This document shows, one piece after another, positions 15,403-23,021 of a DNA stretch of 64,000 nt. The stretch comes from Bog-756 sp049517675 (lineage in GTDB: Bacteria; Actinomycetota; Acidimicrobiia; Acidimicrobiales; RAAP-2): NCBI GenBank assembly GCA_049517675.1, contig JBEKRV010000002.1, positions 1 through 64,000 on the forward strand, in the 5' to 3' direction. Both the position numbers and the translations under genes were made by a program. Numbering within the stretch: the stretch's first letter is position 1; every line of letters begins with the position of its first letter. Below the pieces are notes generated by a model. The model was not told where the DNA came from and made no database searches. It worked only from the letters and a program-made list of their open reading frames with translations.

Positions 15403-16971
15403 TCATGCGGCCCACTCCGGATCCGGCCATTCGAAACCCTCCCCGTCGACCAGCTCGAACCCGTCGTGCCCGGCCCCGGTCGTCGCGGGCCCGTCGTGGG
15501 CGCCGGTCGGAGGCAGGTGGACCATGAGCGCAACCATGACCAGCGCGACCAGCCCGAAGAGGGCGGCGACCCCGAACGTCACGTCGAGACCGTGCACCAA
15601 CGGGGCCGATGCACTCCCGGCGGAGCCAAGCTGGGCCCGGCCGGACGCCGCATCCACGACGGTCACCAGGACGGCCAGCCCGAGGGCCGCCCCGACCTGT
15701 TGGACGACATTGACCAGGCCCGAGGCTGCGCCCGCGTCACCGGGGTCCACCCCGGCCAGCGATGCGGAGGTGAGTGACACCAGCGAGGTCCCCGATCCCA
15801 GGCCCAGCAGGACCAGGTCCACCAGGATGCGGGGATAGGGGGCGGAGGCGTGGAGCTGGCTGGTCAGGAGCAGGCTGACGATGGTCAACCCGATGCCCGA
15901 CAGCATCAAGGCCTTGGGCCGCACCCGGTGGACCAGGACCTTGCTCACCATCTGCGAGGACGCGAACACCGAGAGGGGCACGGGCAGGAAGCTCAGACCT
16001 GCCCTCAGGGGCGAGTATCCCTCCACATCCTGTAGAAACTGCCCGAGGAAGAAGAACATTCCGTACATCCCGGCGTAGACCAGGCCGCGGGACACGTTGG
16101 CCGTGGTCCGGGTGGCGTCGGCGAACAGCCGGAGCGGCACGATCGGCTCCTCGGCGTGCGATTCGATGCGGACGAACACGGCGAGGAGCAGTGCGCCGAC
16201 GGCCAGGGCGCCCGCCGTGAGCGGACTGCCCCACCCGTGGCTCCCGGCCTCCACCAGGCCGAGCACGATTCCCACCATGCCGAGGGTGGAGGTCAGCGCC
16301 CCGGCGACGTCGAAGCGGCCGGGACGGCGCTCGGTCTCCTGGAGTGCCTCCCGACCGACGAGCCATACGACGATCCCGATCGGCACGTTGACGAACATCA
16401 CCCACCGCCACGACACCAGCTCGGTGAGGACACCGCCGGCGACCAGGCCGATGGCGCCCCCCGCCGCGGACACCGTGGTGAACAGGCCGATCGCCCGGAC
16501 CCGCCGGGGCCCGTCGGAGAAGACGGTGGTCAAGAGGGCGAGTGACGAGGGGGCGGCCAGGGCGGCACCGACCCCCTGCAGGGCACGGGCGGCCAGGAGC
16601 ATCCAGCCGGCGACCGCGAACCCGCCGAGCAGCGAGCTCGTCGAGAAGATGGCGATGCCGGCCAGGAAGGTCCGCCGGCGGCCGAGGAGGTCGCCGGATC
16701 GCGCCCCGAGCAGGAGGAGCCCCCCGAAGGTCAGGAGGTAGGCGTTGAGCACCCACGAGAGCTCGCCCCCGGTGAAGCCGAGGCCGCGCTGGATGTGGGG
16801 CAGGGCGACGTTGACGATCGTCGTGTCCAGGACCACCATGAGCTGGGCCGACAGGATCACGAAGAGGAAGACGGAGGGACTGGTGAGCCGGAGGCGGAAG
16901 GAACCGGCGGGGCCGGCGGTGGCGTCGCCCGTCGTCGGGGCGCGCGACTCGAGGGATGGGGAGGTTGGCAT
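15403..16971 (-). CDS. MFS drug:proton antiporter, DHA2 (14-helix) family
   Basis: A 522-residue transporter of 14 predicted helices. The DHA2 hallmark LDTTIVNVALPHIQRGL is in helix 1, WVLNAYLLTFGGLLL in helix 2, and motif A GDLLGRRRTFL follows. Motif C-like glycine-rich sequence (GLFTTVSAAGGAIGLVAGG) is in helix 5. Such proteins export cationic drugs or antibiotics using the proton gradient. The gene is divergent from a TetR regulator at 17119 with a paired operator between them, so expression is probably induced by a substrate. A DUF998 gene follows. Confidence 0.9.
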   Translation of the reverse strand: MPTSPSLESRAPTTGDATAGPAGSFRLRLTSPSVFLFVILSAQLMVVLDTTIVNVALPHIQRGLGFTGGELSWVLNAYLLTFGGLLLLGARSGDLLGRRRTFLAGIAIFSTSSLLGGFAVAGWMLLAARALQGVGAALAAPSSLALLTTVFSDGPRRVRAIGLFTTVSAAGGAIGLVAGGVLTELVSWRWVMFVNVPIGIVVWLVGREALQETERRPGRFDVAGALTSTLGMVGIVLGLVEAGSHGWGSPLTAGALAVGALLLAVFVRIESHAEEPIVPLRLFADATRTTANVSRGLVYAGMYGMFFFLGQFLQDVEGYSPLRAGLSFLPVPLSVFASSQMVSKVLVHRVRPKALMLSGIGLTIVSLLLTSQLHASAPYPRILVDLVLLGLGSGTSLVSLTSASLAGVDPGDAGAASGLVNVVQQVGAALGLAVLVTVVDAASGRAQLGSAGSASAPLVHGLDVTFGVAALFGLVALVMVALMVHLPPTGAHDGPATTGAGHDGFELVDGEGFEWPDPEWAA

Positions 16972-17007
16972 GGTGTTCCGATCTGTCCGCTGGTACTGTG
17001 GAGGGTA

Positions 17008-17050
17008 AGCGGAAGCTTCCTCCGGTTAGTATACGGAGGATCCCTCCGCT
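17008..17050. promoter_or_regulatory. Paired TetR operator between MFS and TetR genes
   Basis: AGCGGAAGCTTCCTCCG (17008-17024) and CGGAGGATCCCTCCGCT (17034-17050) form an inverted repeat of 17 bases with 12 matches: the outer six match on each side, the middle five do not. Each half is itself a near-palindrome (GGAAGCTTCC; GGAGGATCCCTCC). TTAGTATA at 17026-17033 between them is a likely -10 region. The arrangement suggests two TetR dimers covering the divergent promoters. Confidence 0.6.
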
Positions 17051-17118
17051 TTGCAACCGTGCCCGGGCGCCGGTGGGTTCGGCAGGTGAGTGGTGACTAG
17101 GTGAGAGGAGGCGAGGGG

Positions 17119-17742
17119 ATGACGGTCCGATCGGATGCCACGGCGTCGGGCGTGGACGAGGTCGAGGAACTGCCGGCGGACGGCGAGCCGGCCCGTCCGA
17201 TGCGCGCCGACGCCCGGCGCAACTACGAGCGTCTGGTGGCCGCCGCCCGCACCGTGTTCGCACAGCAGGGCGGCGGCGCGTCGATGGACGCCATCGCCAA
17301 GGAGGCCGGAGTGGGCGTCGGCACCCTGTACCGCCACTTCCCCAAGCGGATCGACGTCGTCGAGGCCGTCTACCGGGAGGACGTCGACCAGCTGGTCGAC
17401 GCCGCCGAGCGGTACGCCTCGGAGTGGGAGCCGTGGCCGGCCCTCGTGGCCTGGCTCGAAGCCTTCGTCAACTATGCGATCGGCAAGCGGAGGTTCCTCA
17501 GCGAGCTCCACGAGGCCTTCGAGAAGAATCCGGAATTGAAGAGTTCGGCCCGTGAGCGGATCGAGGGGGCCCTGACCGTGGTACTCGCGCGGGCCCAGGA
17601 GGCGGGCCTGGTGCGTGCCGATCTCGACGGTCCCGACCTGATGCAGCTTCTCGGGTCCATGTGCATGAGCGCGACCCTGACCCCGGAGCAGAGCACGCGG
17701 CTGCTCGCGGTGATCCTGGACGGCCTGCACCCACCGGCGTAA
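17119..17742 (+). CDS. TetR-family repressor of the adjacent MFS exporter
   Basis: 207 residues from ATG at 17119, chosen over GTG 17101 because GGAGG lies 8 bases upstream. HTH near residues 38-80: YERLVAAARTVFAQQGGGAS, MDAIAKEAGVGVGTLYRHFP and KRIDVVEAVYRED, a typical TetR_N domain with TLYRHF recognition helix. The C-terminal half has the SBP-like TetR pattern of the AefR/YfiR-type regulators. It is divergent from the DHA2 exporter and likely represses it through the site at 17008-17050. Confidence 0.9.
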   Translation: MTVRSDATASGVDEVEELPADGEPARPMRADARRNYERLVAAARTVFAQQGGGASMDAIAKEAGVGVGTLYRHFPKRIDVVEAVYREDVDQLVDAAERYASEWEPWPALVAWLEAFVNYAIGKRRFLSELHEAFEKNPELKSSARERIEGALTVVLARAQEAGLVRADLDGPDLMQLLGSMCMSATLTPEQSTRLLAVILDGLHPPA

Positions 17743-17826
17743 CTGGTCGGTGCCCCCGGTCGGGGATCCCCGGCGCCGGACGGGAGCGGGTGCATCCGAG
17801 GGGCCGTGCTTCCTATCATCTCGGGT

Positions 17827-18186
17827 ATGACGGAGTCCGAGGCACGGATCGTCGAGGCGATGCGCACGCTCATCGAGGCCAACCGGGAGGTACGGGACGT
17901 ACTGGTCGCGGCCGAGCGGGCGCTCGAGCACGGGATCGAGTCGATCGAGGCCGGGACGAAGATCACCGACACCCTCCGGACGTCGAGTGCGGCCCCGCAA
18001 CGCCGGGCGACCCAGGAGGCGTTCGAACGGGCCATCGCCGCTCGACACGAACTGCGGCTACGGGTCATCTCCGTCTGCCGGGACGAAGGGATTCGTCCGT
18101 GGGAGATCGCCAAGTGGTGGGGAATCTCCCGACAGCGGGTCGATCGCTACATCCAGGAGCTCAAGAAGGATGCGCCGGACGGCTGA
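17827..18186 (+). CDS. Small protein with C-terminal HTH, unknown
   Basis: 119 residues from ATG at 17827 (MTESEARIVEAM). Residues 10-60 are one or two amphipathic helices (VRDVLVAAERALEHGIESIEAG). Residues 78-115 read as a helix-turn-helix: LRLRVISVCRDEGIRPWEIA, WWGISRQRVDRYI, ending in basic KKD. It resembles sigma-like or Xre-like DNA-binding ends but I cannot name the family. Between the TetR gene and a MarR-controlled exporter, it may be an independent regulator. The start at 17806 in the open frame lacks support. Confidence 0.6.
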   Translation: MTESEARIVEAMRTLIEANREVRDVLVAAERALEHGIESIEAGTKITDTLRTSSAAPQRRATQEAFERAIAARHELRLRVISVCRDEGIRPWEIAKWWGISRQRVDRYIQELKKDAPDG

Positions 18187-18243
18187 CGCGGCCATTCCGG
18201 CCACGGCCGGTCGACGCGGCACGGTCACGGTCCGACCGGTGTC

Positions 18244-18277
18244 TTGCCAACGGCAGTTAGTAACAATACAATAACTG
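18244..18277 (+). promoter_or_regulatory. MarR-type operator overlapping a leaderless promoter
   Basis: TTGCCA (18244-18249) and TACAAT (18267-18272) are exactly 17 bases apart. Inverted hexamers CAGTTA (18254-18259) and TAACTG (18272-18277) flank and overlap the -10 box. Transcription would begin at 18279-18280, at the A of the MFS start codon, so the mRNA would be leaderless; no SD is present. Confidence 0.65.
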
Positions 18278-18279
18278 TT

Positions 18280-19767
18280 ATGAATACAGAAGGAATTGGG
18301 GCGGGAACGGCGACCGCCGTGGTCGAGACCGCCGGTCCGAGCCGGCAGCGACGCATCGGGATCCTGTTGATCTGCTCGATGAGCCTGCTCATGGTCGGGC
18401 TCGACGTCACCATCGTGAACGTGGCGCTGCCCTCGATCGGCAGGGAGTTCCACGGACCGTTGTCGGGCCTGCAGTGGACGGTGGACGCCTACACGCTGGT
18501 ACTGGCCAGTCTGCTGATGCTCTCGGGTTCCACGGCCGACCGACTCGGGAGGCGGCGTACCTTCGTCATCGGTCTGCTCACCTTCGCGGGGGGCTCACTG
18601 CTGTGCAGCCTGGCCCCCGACCTGACCCTGCTCATCGTCTTCCGCATGGTCCAGGCAGTGGGTGGGTCGATGCTCAATCCGGTGGCGATGTCGATCATCA
18701 CCAACACGTTCACCGTCCCGCGCGAGCGTGCCCAGGCCATCGGGGTCTGGGCCGCGGTGGTCGGGGTGTCGATGGCGCTCGGTCCGGTGGTGGGAGGACT
18801 CCTCGTGACCTCGGTCGGCTGGCGGTCGATCTTCTGGATCAACATCCCCGTCGGACTCACCGCGGTCTTCCTGGCCCTGCGCTACATCCCCGAGTCCAAG
18901 GCACCGGTGGCCAGGAAGGTCGACGTCCCCGGGCAGGTGCTCGTGATCACGCTCCTGGCCTCGCTCACCTACGGCATCATCGAGGCCCCCGACCGGGGCT
19001 GGTCGTCGACCGTCATCATCGGCGCGTTCGGCGTGGCCGCCGCGTCCTTGGCTGCGTTCCTGGTCTGGGAGCACCGGTCCGACGAGCCCCTCGTCGACCT
19101 GCGGTTCTTCCGGTCGGTGCCGTTCTCGTCGGCCACGGTCATCGCGGTCGCCGCATTCGCCGCCCTCGGCGGGTTCCTCTTCCTCAACACCCTCTACCTC
19201 CAGGAGGTGCGCGGCCTGTCCGCGCTCCAGGCCGGCGTCGACACCCTGCCGATGGCGGCGATGACCATCATCCTCCCGCCCATCTCGGGACGGCTGGTCG
19301 GTCGACGTGGGGCCAGGATCCCTCTGGTGGTCGCCGGCACCGCGCTGTGCGCCTCCTGTCTCCTGTTGGTCGGGTTGAGTGCCGCGACCCCGTTCACGTG
19401 GCTGTTCGTGGCGTACGTGGTCTTCGGCGTCGGATTCGGCTTCGTCAACGCTCCCATCACCAACGCCGCCGTCTCGGGCATGCCCCGGGCCCAGGCCGGT
19501 GTGGCCGCGGGCATCGCCTCGACGTCGCGCCAGATCGGCCAGACCCTCGGCGTGGCGGTCGTCGGCGCCCTGGTGTCCTCCTCCCTCCACACGGCGAGGC
19601 ACCTCGACTTCGCCGAGGCCAGCCGGGCCGGCTGGTGGGTCCTGGCCGGGTGCGGGGCGGTGGTGCTGGTCCTCGGTCTGGTGGCGACCTCCCCCTGGGC
19701 CCTCGAGACGGCCCGGCGCACGGCCGTGTCGCTCAACCCCGAGTTCCTCGAGGGGGATCCGGCGTGA
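18280..19767 (+). CDS. MFS drug:proton antiporter, DHA2 family
   Basis: 495 residues from ATG at 18280. 14-helix DHA2 pattern: VGLDVTIVNVALPSIGREFH in helix 1, LQWTVDAYTLVLASLLMLSG in helix 2, motif A STADRLGRRRTFVIGL, and AVVGVSMALGPVVGGLLV as motif C. The C-terminus ends EFLEGDPA, directly overlapped by a MarR gene (GTGA). Predicted to expel antibiotics or biocides. Control is probably by the co-transcribed MarR protein acting on the inverted repeat over the -10 box. The start at TTG 18244 is rejected because it lies in the promoter. Confidence 0.9.
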   Translation: MNTEGIGAGTATAVVETAGPSRQRRIGILLICSMSLLMVGLDVTIVNVALPSIGREFHGPLSGLQWTVDAYTLVLASLLMLSGSTADRLGRRRTFVIGLLTFAGGSLLCSLAPDLTLLIVFRMVQAVGGSMLNPVAMSIITNTFTVPRERAQAIGVWAAVVGVSMALGPVVGGLLVTSVGWRSIFWINIPVGLTAVFLALRYIPESKAPVARKVDVPGQVLVITLLASLTYGIIEAPDRGWSSTVIIGAFGVAAASLAAFLVWEHRSDEPLVDLRFFRSVPFSSATVIAVAAFAALGGFLFLNTLYLQEVRGLSALQAGVDTLPMAAMTIILPPISGRLVGRRGARIPLVVAGTALCASCLLLVGLSAATPFTWLFVAYVVFGVGFGFVNAPITNAAVSGMPRAQAGVAAGIASTSRQIGQTLGVAVVGALVSSSLHTARHLDFAEASRAGWWVLAGCGAVVLVLGLVATSPWALETARRTAVSLNPEFLEGDPA

Positions 19768-20207
19768 CGAAGGCCAGGGGCGGCCACGACCGTGCCGTCC
19801 GCGAGGCGTGGCACGCCATGGGCGATCTGGTGCTGGACAACCAGCGCCGACGGGAGGTCGCCGAGCAGACCGGTCTGAGCTTCGGGAGGATGCGGGCATT
19901 GCGGCGCATCGCCCGCGAGCCGATGTCCATGCGGGAGCTGGCCACCCTGCTCGGCGTCGATCCCCCCAACCTGACGACGGTGGTCGACGGACTGGAGCGC
20001 GCGGGGCTCGTGGAGCGCCGGGCCCATCCCACCGACCGGCGGATCAGGCTGGTGGTGGCGACACCGGAGGGTGCGGCGCTGGCGCGACGGGCCGACGAGA
20101 TCCTCGACCGGCCGCCGGCCGGTCTCGCCGACCTCCCGCCCGATGACCTGGAGGCCCTGCTGCGGATCCTGTCCCGGATCCGGCAAGGGCGCGAGACCCC
20201 GGCCTGA
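19764..20207 (+). CDS. MarR-family regulator
   Basis: 147 residues from GTG overlapping the MFS stop codon (GTGA), so translation is coupled. The winged helix is clear: FGRMRALRRIAREPMSMREL, ATLLGVDPPNLTTVVDGLE, then the wing RAGLVERRAHPTDRRIRLVV with the DRR motif of MarR proteins. Flanking helices make the dimer interface. It most likely binds the CAGTTA/TAACTG repeat upstream of the operon and autoregulates it. The frame was hidden inside a much longer open frame in the same register and is bounded here by the overlap and domain. Confidence 0.9.
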   Translation: MTKARGGHDRAVREAWHAMGDLVLDNQRRREVAEQTGLSFGRMRALRRIAREPMSMRELATLLGVDPPNLTTVVDGLERAGLVERRAHPTDRRIRLVVATPEGAALARRADEILDRPPAGLADLPPDDLEALLRILSRIRQGRETPA

Positions 20208-20223
20208 CCGGGCGGTCCGCTGG

Positions 20224-21897
20224 TCAGTCCCCGGTGAGGTCCCGCCGGGCGAATACGGCCGCCCCGCACGCCGCTGCCACCACGCCCAGGGCGACCATCA
20301 CGGCCCCACTGGTCCAGTCCGGGCTGACGGCCGGGGCGCTCGCCATCTGGTGGAGGACCGACGTGTCGAGGATCCAGTGGTTGGCGTCGAGGACGTCACC
20401 GACGATCACGATCATGAGCGACCACGTGATCAGGCCGTAGAGGACGAAGGACGTGGCCCGCGGCCGGACGGCGAACGTGAGCGCACCGATGCCGAGCAGG
20501 AACAGGGCGGGCGGGACGATGTTGAGGCCGGCCTGCACCAACGTGACGAATCCGACCGGGACTCCCGACGGCGCGGCGGTCACCCAGGTGGACACCGCGG
20601 CGACGATCGCCAGGACCAGCACCGATCCCGTGGCCACGGCGAGCCGCCCGCCCAGCCACGCCCGACGGCTCACCGGGCGGACCAGCAGGTGGTCGAGGCG
20701 TCCTTCGGCCTCCTCGGACCGGGTGGCGGACATCTGGCCGGCCACCACGCACGCCACCAGGGTCGCGGCGATGAGGAAGCCCACCCCCAGGTAGGCGACC
20801 GCGCCGCCGCCCCTCCCCCCGAGACGGGAGAGGACCTTGGTGAAGGTCCCCGAGCCCTTCAGCGTCTGACCGGCCGAATCGGCCACGGAGCCCATCAGCA
20901 TCATGCCGAGGGCGATGCCCACGCCCCAGGCGACGACCGTACCGCGGCGCAGGCGCACGACCAGTCCCGTCGGACCGGACAGGAGTGCGGTCCGCGGTCG
21001 GGCGGTGTCGCGGTCGGGGATCGTGCTCGCGCCGAGGTCCCGGAGCCCTGCCAGGTGGACGGCGAGGACCGTCACCACCGCGGTCAGTCCGGCCACGGGG
21101 AGCAGCACCCACGGGTGGGGACCGGTCAGCGGCTCGATCTGCTCAACCCACCCGAGGGGTGACGTCCAGACCAGCCACCCGAGACCGATGCCCGAGTCGG
21201 CCACCATGCGCAGCGCGTAGGCGATTCCGAGCGCCACCCCGGCGTAGGCCGCCGCGTGCCGGCGGGTCGCCGCCAGCTCACTGGTCAGGGCACCCACGGC
21301 CAGGAACATCAGGCTGCTCGATGCCAGGGCGAGCGAGAAGAGGAGGGCCGGCCCGGCGCCGATCTCCACCTTGGCGCTCCTGCCGGCCAGGACGGAGACG
21401 ATCCCGACGACGGCGAACATGCCGATGAAGCCGGTGCCCAGCCCGGCCATGGCCTGGGCCGTGGCCCGGCGCGCCGTCGTCTGCCCGGACAGGTAGAGCT
21501 CCCATCGCCCGGCCTCCTCCTCACCGCGGAGGAGCTTGGTGCCCGTGAGCAGGCCCCATACCGCGCCGACGAGGGACAGGAACCCGAGGCAGCGCCACTC
21601 GGTGAACCCGCCCACCGTGTTGATGTGGTGCGCCGGGCCGATCAGCGCGGAGATCCCGGCGTTGGAGCCCAGGGTCCTCTGGACCAGTTCACGCGATGCC
21701 CGGGTCTTGTAGAGGTCGGCGTAGCCGATCGAGGACTCGATCACGTAGAGGCCGAAGACCAGTCCCCACAGGGCACCGGACCGCACGGCCCGCCGCGCCG
21801 TGCGTGCGGCCACCACGGTGCCCGGCCACCGGCCGTCGATCACCGAGGCCGGAGCCGGGACCCGGGCCTCCAGCACGAGCGTCTCAGCCGTCGACAC
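20224..21897 (-). CDS. ABC-2 permease, polyketide-antibiotic-exporter type
   Basis: 557 residues from GTG at 21897, which overlaps the end of the ATPase gene by 14 bases. It shows two repeats of six membrane helices (FGLYVIESSIGYADLYKT region; second repeat from VVAWGVGIALGMMLMGSVAD). It also has the conserved cytoplasmic motif EEEAGRWELYLSGQTTARR and its second-half partner EEAEGRLDHLLVRPVSRR. This duplicated architecture is that of COG3559-type exporters linked to polyketide resistance. It acts with the adjacent ATPase. No biosynthetic genes are near, so the substrate is unknown and may be an environmental antibiotic or a lipid. Confidence 0.88.
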   Translation of the reverse strand: MSTAETLVLEARVPAPASVIDGRWPGTVVAARTARRAVRSGALWGLVFGLYVIESSIGYADLYKTRASRELVQRTLGSNAGISALIGPAHHINTVGGFTEWRCLGFLSLVGAVWGLLTGTKLLRGEEEAGRWELYLSGQTTARRATAQAMAGLGTGFIGMFAVVGIVSVLAGRSAKVEIGAGPALLFSLALASSSLMFLAVGALTSELAATRRHAAAYAGVALGIAYALRMVADSGIGLGWLVWTSPLGWVEQIEPLTGPHPWVLLPVAGLTAVVTVLAVHLAGLRDLGASTIPDRDTARPRTALLSGPTGLVVRLRRGTVVAWGVGIALGMMLMGSVADSAGQTLKGSGTFTKVLSRLGGRGGGAVAYLGVGFLIAATLVACVVAGQMSATRSEEAEGRLDHLLVRPVSRRAWLGGRLAVATGSVLVLAIVAAVSTWVTAAPSGVPVGFVTLVQAGLNIVPPALFLLGIGALTFAVRPRATSFVLYGLITWSLMIVIVGDVLDANHWILDTSVLHQMASAPAVSPDWTSGAVMVALGVVAAACGAAVFARRDLTGD

Positions 21898-22822
21898 GGG
21901 CGGCCCCGGCCACCTGGCGTCCGGTGTCGTCGCCACCACTGCCACTGCCGTAATGGGCGAGGAACAGCTCCTCGAGCGACGGCTCCCTGCTGAGGACCTT
22001 CTGCACACCGGCCGCGGCCAGGGACCGGAGCAGCGGCTCGACCGAGCCGTGCACCTGGCAGCGTGCCACCCGGCCGGCCACCTCCACCGACGTGACCCCC
22101 GGCACCGCGGCCAGGTCGGGGACGGTCCCGTCGAAGGTGGCCTCCACGGTCAGGGCGGACAGGTGACGCATCTCGGCGAGGGTGCCCATCTCGACCAGCA
22201 CACCCTGGCGCAGGATGCCCACCCGGTCGCACAGCGCCTCGACCTCGCTGAGGATGTGCGAGGACAGGAAGACCGTCTGACCCTGCTCCTTGGCCTCGTC
22301 GACGCTCCGCCGGAATGCCTGCTCCATCAACGGGTCGAGGCCGCTGGTCGGCTCGTCGAGCAGCAGCAGGTCGGCCCGGGTCATGAGGGCGGCGATCAGG
22401 ATCAGCTTCTGGCGGTTGCCCTTCGAATAGGCCCGCACCTTCTTCGTGGGATCGAACTCGAAGCGCTCGACGAGCTGGTCGCGGTAGGCGACGTCCACCG
22501 TGCCCTGTACCCGACCGAGCAGGTGCAGGGTCTCCGCGCCGGTCAGGGACGGCCACAGACTGGCCTCACCGGGCACGTAGGCCAGGCGGCGGTGGGCATC
22601 GACGGCCTGGCGCCGGCAGTCCAGACCGAAGATCTCGGCCCGCCCCTGCGTCGGGTGCGCCAGACCCAGCAGCAGGCGGATGGTCGTGGTCTTGCCCGCG
22701 CCGTTCGGTCCCAGGTAGCCGACCACCTCGCCCTCCGCCACCTCCAGGTCCAGTCCGACCAGGGCGTCGACGGACCCGTAGCGCTTGGACAGGCCTTCGG
22801 TCCGGATTGCCGGCATCGCCAT
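21884..22822 (-). CDS. ABC exporter ATPase paired with the COG3559-type permease
   Basis: 312 residues from ATG at 22822 (MAMPAIRTEGLSKRYGSVDA). Walker A GPNGAGKTTTIRLLLGL near residues 38-54, signature YSKGNRQKLILIAALM (S-K-G-N rather than S-G-G-Q, usual in this exporter group), Walker B LLLLDEPTSGLDPLM, and H-loop SSHILSEVEALCDRVG. The C-terminal 80 residues form the small extra domain seen in drug-exporter ATPases. An AGGAT element precedes the ATG. Open frame continues to 23302 but runs antisense to the next gene, so it was not used. Forms one operon with the permease. Confidence 0.9.
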   Translation of the reverse strand: MAMPAIRTEGLSKRYGSVDALVGLDLEVAEGEVVGYLGPNGAGKTTTIRLLLGLAHPTQGRAEIFGLDCRRQAVDAHRRLAYVPGEASLWPSLTGAETLHLLGRVQGTVDVAYRDQLVERFEFDPTKKVRAYSKGNRQKLILIAALMTRADLLLLDEPTSGLDPLMEQAFRRSVDEAKEQGQTVFLSSHILSEVEALCDRVGILRQGVLVEMGTLAEMRHLSALTVEATFDGTVPDLAAVPGVTSVEVAGRVARCQVHGSVEPLLRSLAAAGVQKVLSREPSLEELFLAHYGSGSGGDDTGRQVAGAARVDG

Positions 22823-23021
22823 GGGCGCGATCCTCCCTCGTCCCTCCGAAGCCTGGCGCAGCGGGCGTTCGGTGACCAGGGCCGGAAGTCCCCTGCGGAT
22901 CCGGCGTGCCCGAAGCCCCGTCCGCCGGCCGGCGCGCAGCTGCTCAAGGAAGCGGTCGGCCGGGTCGATGTCGTAGGAGAGGCGCGACCGCCCCGTTCGG
23001 GCGGTTCGCAGGAGGAGCGCC

